From: CBDDBU01 sp965226045 | GTDB taxonomy: Bacteria > Pseudomonadota > Alphaproteobacteria > VGEJ01 | DNA length: 64,000 nucleotides | Direction of reading: 5' to 3' | Assembly: GCA_965226045.1 (NCBI GenBank) | Contig: CBDDBU010000028.1 | Span: 372,001 to 436,000, forward strand | Shown: piece after piece, positions 60,977 through 64,000 of the stretch | How the letters are laid out: the number at the start of each line of letters is the position of its first letter | How positions within the stretch are numbered: the stretch's first letter is position 1 | Notes under the pieces: generated by a model | What the model was told of the DNA's origin: nothing | What the model saw: the letters and a program-made list of their open reading frames with translations, nothing else | The model's database searches: none | Program-made: the position numbers and the translations under genes

Positions 60977-62457
60977 GGAGATGTCCCGGTCGATGTTGAA
61001 AAGTTGAGGTAGGTGTCGCTCTCCTGGAGCCGTTAGGCTCCGGGTGCTGCAAACCCAAGAGGGAGAACGACACCATGGGAAAGAATATCCGTAGTTCCAG
61101 TAGCCCGAAAGCCCTTGCCACCTCGTTTCCTATGCCGCCGCTGGCAGACGCGATGGACGCAGTCCGTCTCAGCGTGGATCGGTTCTGTCTCCTGGCCGGG
61201 GTCGAGGCCTTGGCCGAGATGATGGAGGAGGACGCCACGACCGTGTGCGGGGCCCGACATCGTCGCCATGGGAACCGTCGGGGTTATCGCTGGGGCCATA
61301 CGCAGAGCGAGATCGGCTACCACGGCGGCCGCGTGAAAGTGCAGCGGCCACGGGTTCGCGACCATGCTGGCAAGGAGGTGGGTTTGGAGAGCTGGCAGGT
61401 GCTGCGCGACGGCAACCTGTTGCTCGAGTGGGCGCTCAACCTGCAACCTGTTGCTCGAGTGGGCGCTCAACCTGATGGTGCTGAACGTGTCGACCCGCAA
61501 GTACCACCGCGCGGTCCGTCTGCCCGAGGGCGACCTGGCGAAAGCGCGTGGCGACGGCACCTCGAAGTCGGCCGTTTCCCGGCGCTTTGTGGCGCTGTCG
61601 CGCAAGAAGATGAAGGCCTGGCTTGCCTCGGACCTCTCGGAGCTCGACCTGCTGGTCATCCAGATCGACGGTCTGCATGTCGGCGACCATGTCTTGGTGG
61701 CGGCGATCGGCGTCGATGGCAACGGCGACAAGCATGTCCTGGCCGTGGTCGAGGGGGCGACGGAGAACACTGTCGTCGTCCAGGCCTTGCTCGACAATCT
61801 CCTCGCCAGGGGGCTCGATCCGACGCTGCCCCGGCTGTTCATCGTCGATGGCGCGAAGGCGCTCAGCAAAGCGATCCGCAACACCTTCGGTGTGGCCGCC
61901 GCCATCCAGCGCTGCCAGGTCCACAAGGGCCGTAACATCATCGAGCGCCTGCCCCTGCATTTGCATGCGAGCGTCAAGAAGGCGCTCCGTCAGGCCTGGG
62001 ACCAGGACGACGCAGACAAGGCCGAACGGCTGCTGCGCAACCTGGCCCGGCGTCTGGAGCATGAGGAACCGGGCGTCTCGGGCAGCATCCTGGAGGGGCT
62101 GGACGAGATACTCACCGTCATCCGCCTCGGCCTGCCGCACGAACTCCGGCGCTCGCTCGCCTGCACCAACATCGTCGAGAACGCGCTCGGCACGGTGCGC
62201 CAGGTCACCCGCAACGTCAAACGCTGGAGACACGCCGAGATGGCGCTCAGATGGACCGCCGCCGGCCTGCTGGAGGCCCAGAAAACCTTCCGTCGCCTCA
62301 AGGCCTATCGTCAGCTGCCCATCCTCCGAAATGCTCTCCAGGAACACTTGAGAAAGGCTCAGGCCGACAGTGCCATTGAAACCATCATGAAGGCAGCATA
62401 GCATCATCAACCAGCGACGCCTGCCCCACGAATTTCAACAGAGATAGGGACATCGCC
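60977..62457 (+). mobile_element. IS256-family element, copy C, with internal duplication
   Basis: Both ends of copies A and B are present but the element is 1481 bp, 31 bp longer. The extra bases are a tandem duplicate of CAACCTGTTGCTCGAGTGGG plus 11 further bases, near 61414-61475. The flanking 8 bases are CGACGACG at the left and CAAAACTG at the right, so there is no target duplication and the surroundings have been rearranged. Confidence 0.92.
61075..62401 (+). pseudogene. IS256-family transposase, copy C, frameshifted
   Basis: The first about 122 codons equal copies A and B (MGKNIRSSSSPKALATSFPM). The 31-bp duplication then shifts the frame, after which the N-terminal frame runs into QPVARVGAQPDGAERVDPQV. 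The correct frame resumes after the duplicate as LMVLNVSTRKYHRAVRLPEG and continues to the normal end. A 345-residue C-terminal product with the DDE domain could be made from an internal start but lacks the DNA-binding region. Confidence 0.88.
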
Positions 62458-62579
62458 CAAAACTGCAAACCACTTTCTAATCTATAAAAGAGGGATTAAC
62501 GGGTTTGACAGCGCTGCCATAGGGACATCGCCCAAAACTGCAAACCACTTTCTAAATAAAAGAGGGATTAACGGGTTTG
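62444..62579. repeat. Duplicated 61-64 bp unit at the right end of IS256 copy C
   Basis: ATAGGGACATCGCCCAAAAC (the last 14 bases of the IS plus flank) through TTAACGGGTTTG occurs at 62444-62507 and again at 62519-62579. The second copy lacks a 3-bp TCT. The spacer is ACAGCGCTGCC. The following sequence to 62778 is non-coding and AT-richer than its surroundings, with nothing recognised. Confidence 0.85.
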
Positions 62580-62778
62580 GGCCCCTTCAGACTGAGCACC
62601 TTTTGCTGACTTAACTAGTACGCGAAACATGGTCGGATTTTGTGTGAAAGTCTCAATGTGGGGTAGTGTATGGAACTGAGGATTTCCAATGAGTTACTAC
62701 TCATATACAATGGTCTATGCGGGGCAAACGTGTCATCACCTCTCCCTTGCGACCGACGAAATCTGGGTAGTTGGGAAG

Positions 62779-62855
62779 TGGTGCGCCCGACAGGATTCGA
62801 ACCTGTGGCCTCGAGATTAGGAATCTCGCGCTCTATCCGACTGAGCTACGGGCGC
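62779..62855 (-). tRNA. tRNA-Arg(CCU)
   Basis: The minus strand starts GCGCCCGTAGCTCAGTCGGA and forms a full cloverleaf. The 7-bp acceptor stem GCGCCCG pairs with CGGGCGC, and the D stem is GCTC/GAGC. The anticodon stem CGAGA/TCTCG holds loop TTCCTAA, so the anticodon is CCU (reads AGG). The T arm contains GGTTCGAATCC. CCA is encoded at 62779-62781. Confidence 0.96.
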
Positions 62856-62903
62856 CTGGGTTGTGGTGTAGGGCGCGTACGCCCGCGCGGTCAACTTGCG
62901 TGG

Positions 62904-64000
62904 TCAGCTCGTGGGGCCGGCCTGGCGCGCAAGCGCGGCGGCCCGCACCGCGCTCAAGCTGAGTCGGGTCGAGATCGCCTCCCGGTCGATCCTTAGATCG
63001 ACGACAGCCGCGCCACCGGCGGCCAACGCGGCCTCGAGCGCGGGCGCGAACTCCGCGGTCCGCGCCACCGTCGCGCCGAAGGCGCCGAACGCCCGGGCCA
63101 TCGCCGCGAAGTCTGGATTGCGGAGTTCGGTACCGGTGACGCGGGTCGGGTACTCGCGCTCCTGATGCATGCGGATGGTGCCGTAGAGCCCGTTGTTGAC
63201 GATCAAGATCAGCGGCGCGAGGTCGTACTGAAGCGCGGTCGCGAGTTCCTGTCCCGTCATCAGGAAGCCGCCATCTCCGACCAAGCACACGGCTTGGCGT
63301 TCGGGCGCCGCCACCTGGGCCGCCAGGGCCGCCGGCACGCCGTAGCCCATGGCGCCGTTGGTCGGCCCGAGCTGCGAACGAAAGCGCCGGAAGCGGAAGA
63401 AGCGCTGCACCCAGCCCGAGAAATTGCCGGCGTCGGTGGCGATGATCGCGTCGTCGGGCAGGCGCGCCTCAAGGGTCTTGACGACCGCGTACATGTCGAG
63501 GTCGCCGGGACAGTCCACCGGCTCGAGCGCAAGCAAATAGTCGGCGCGGGCCGCCCCCGCCCAGTCCCGCCACGGCGCCTCCCGAAGCGGCGCGAGCTGG
63601 CGCGCGGCGGCGGCGAACGCCGCCATGCCGGCGTTGATCGCCAGCTCGGGCTGAAACACCCGACCCAACTCCTCGATGCCGGGATAAACGTGGATCAAGC
63701 CTTGCGCGCTGCGCGGCGGCGCGATGGCGCCATAGCCGCCGGTGGTGACCTCGCCGAGCCGCGTGCCGACGGCGAGGAGCAGATCGGCGGCGCGCAACCG
63801 GGCGCCGAGGGCCGGGTCGAGGGCGTAGCCGAGATCGCCGGCATACAGGCGATGGGTATTGTCGAAAAGGTCTTGGCAACGAAAGGTGCAACACGTCGGC
63901 AGCTCGAAGGCCTCGGCGAAGGCGACGATATCCTTGGTCGCCGCTTCGCTCCAGCCGCCGCCGCCGATGATCATCAAGGGCCGTCGCGCCGCCACTAGCC
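62904..64000 (-). CDS. Thiamine-diphosphate enzyme (acetolactate synthase-like), N-terminus outside window
   Basis: The visible 365 codons cover the central and C-terminal (PP) domains. The central domain reads RPLMIIGGGGWSEAATKDIV, with a Rossmann-like region ADLLLAVGTRLGEVTTGGYG. The TPP pyrophosphate motif is CLVGDGGFLMTGQELATALQ and ILIVNNGLYGTIRMHQEREY. The reading frame is open to the window edge at 64000, so the TPP pyrimidine domain lies beyond it. It belongs to the IlvB/oxalyl-CoA decarboxylase family. The downstream end lies 48 bp from the tRNA gene. Confidence 0.92.
   Translation of the reverse strand, partial: LVAARRPLMIIGGGGWSEAATKDIVAFAEAFELPTCCTFRCQDLFDNTHRLYAGDLGYALDPALGARLRAADLLLAVGTRLGEVTTGGYGAIAPPRSAQGLIHVYPGIEELGRVFQPELAINAGMAAFAAAARQLAPLREAPWRDWAGAARADYLLALEPVDCPGDLDMYAVVKTLEARLPDDAIIATDAGNFSGWVQRFFRFRRFRSQLGPTNGAMGYGVPAALAAQVAAPERQAVCLVGDGGFLMTGQELATALQYDLAPLILIVNNGLYGTIRMHQEREYPTRVTGTELRNPDFAAMARAFGAFGATVARTAEFAPALEAALAAGGAAVVDLRIDREAISTRLSLSAVRAAALARQAGPTS

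Noticed and set aside
62444..62579. Possible CRISPR-like or attachment-site repeat
   Set aside because: There are only two units, separated by 11 bp, and the unit includes the IS256 tip, so it is a duplication from a transposition event.
62762..62776. CTGGGTAGTT next to the tRNA gene resembles the IS66-type terminal repeat
   Set aside because: Only about 10-11 bases match and there is no element or target duplication beside it; chance similarity is likely.
62779..62855. tRNA-Arg as an integration site for an island to its left
   Set aside because: The 3' end faces the IS cluster, which would fit, but no duplicate of the tRNA 3' end and no integrase gene is found in the window.

Overview
The window is a very GC-rich chromosomal segment of an alphaproteobacterium. 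The order DUF721/DciA, DsbA, smc and the rho gene fit the Rhodospirillales and relatives. The mix of catabolic enzymes (Rieske oxygenase, PhyH, MR/MLE, amidohydrolase, GMC, LLM, CaiB, HMG-CoA lyase), the many insertion sequences and the many broken genes look like a free-living or host-associated marine lineage undergoing gene decay. That lifestyle reading is inference; no rRNA or marker tree is available here.

Layout: 1-7.8 kb is a core block (partial smc, dsbA-like, DUF721, dienelactone hydrolase, quinone reductase, rho). 8.07-14.41 kb is a stack of four insertion sequences whose order of arrival can be read from their target duplications: an IS1182-type element, an IS1595-type element inside it, an IS630-type element inserted in the IS1182 flank, and an IS66-type element inside the IS630 element. 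The IS66-type element carries a D12-class adenine DNA methyltransferase in front of its transposase gene. 14.4-20.9 kb has a Rieske oxygenase with a small partner, a deletion scar joining a crp remnant to an ltnD-like remnant, and a sugar-type ABC transporter without an ATPase gene. 21-25.8 kb is a CoA-thioester pathway operon (MaoC, acyl-CoA dehydrogenase, CaiB transferase, HMG-CoA lyase). 25.9-34.2 kb holds a collapsed AAA/TOPRIM-like pair and a sugar-acid catabolic region (KDPG aldolase, SDRs, COG4091 dehydrogenase, KDG kinase) broken by two inverted IS256-type copies.

34.3-38.3 kb contains nitroreductase, PhyH and MR/MLE genes in one operon, divergent from an amidohydrolase. 39.4-44.4 kb contains an excisionase-type HTH gene and then a tight operon: TPP-dependent E1 alpha, E1 beta, a lipoyl-alpha/beta-hydrolase E2-like protein, an acyl carrier protein and a ketoacyl synthase. 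This last operon is the most unusual intact metabolic arrangement in the window. 44.5-56 kb has many decayed genes (TPR, cyclases, OmpA-like, GMC, FGE-like) among intact cupin, gamma-glutamyltransferase-like, LLM, GlcG-like and BNR genes. 56-64 kb has an orphan permease with a methyltransferase, an IS21-type element with an amber stop in istA, a third IS256-type copy damaged by a 31-bp duplication, tRNA-Arg(CCU), and the C-terminal part of a TPP enzyme.

About eighteen genes show frameshifts, premature stops, truncation or internal deletion. Single-base frameshifts could be assembly errors, but the larger deletions and IS insertions cannot be explained that way.
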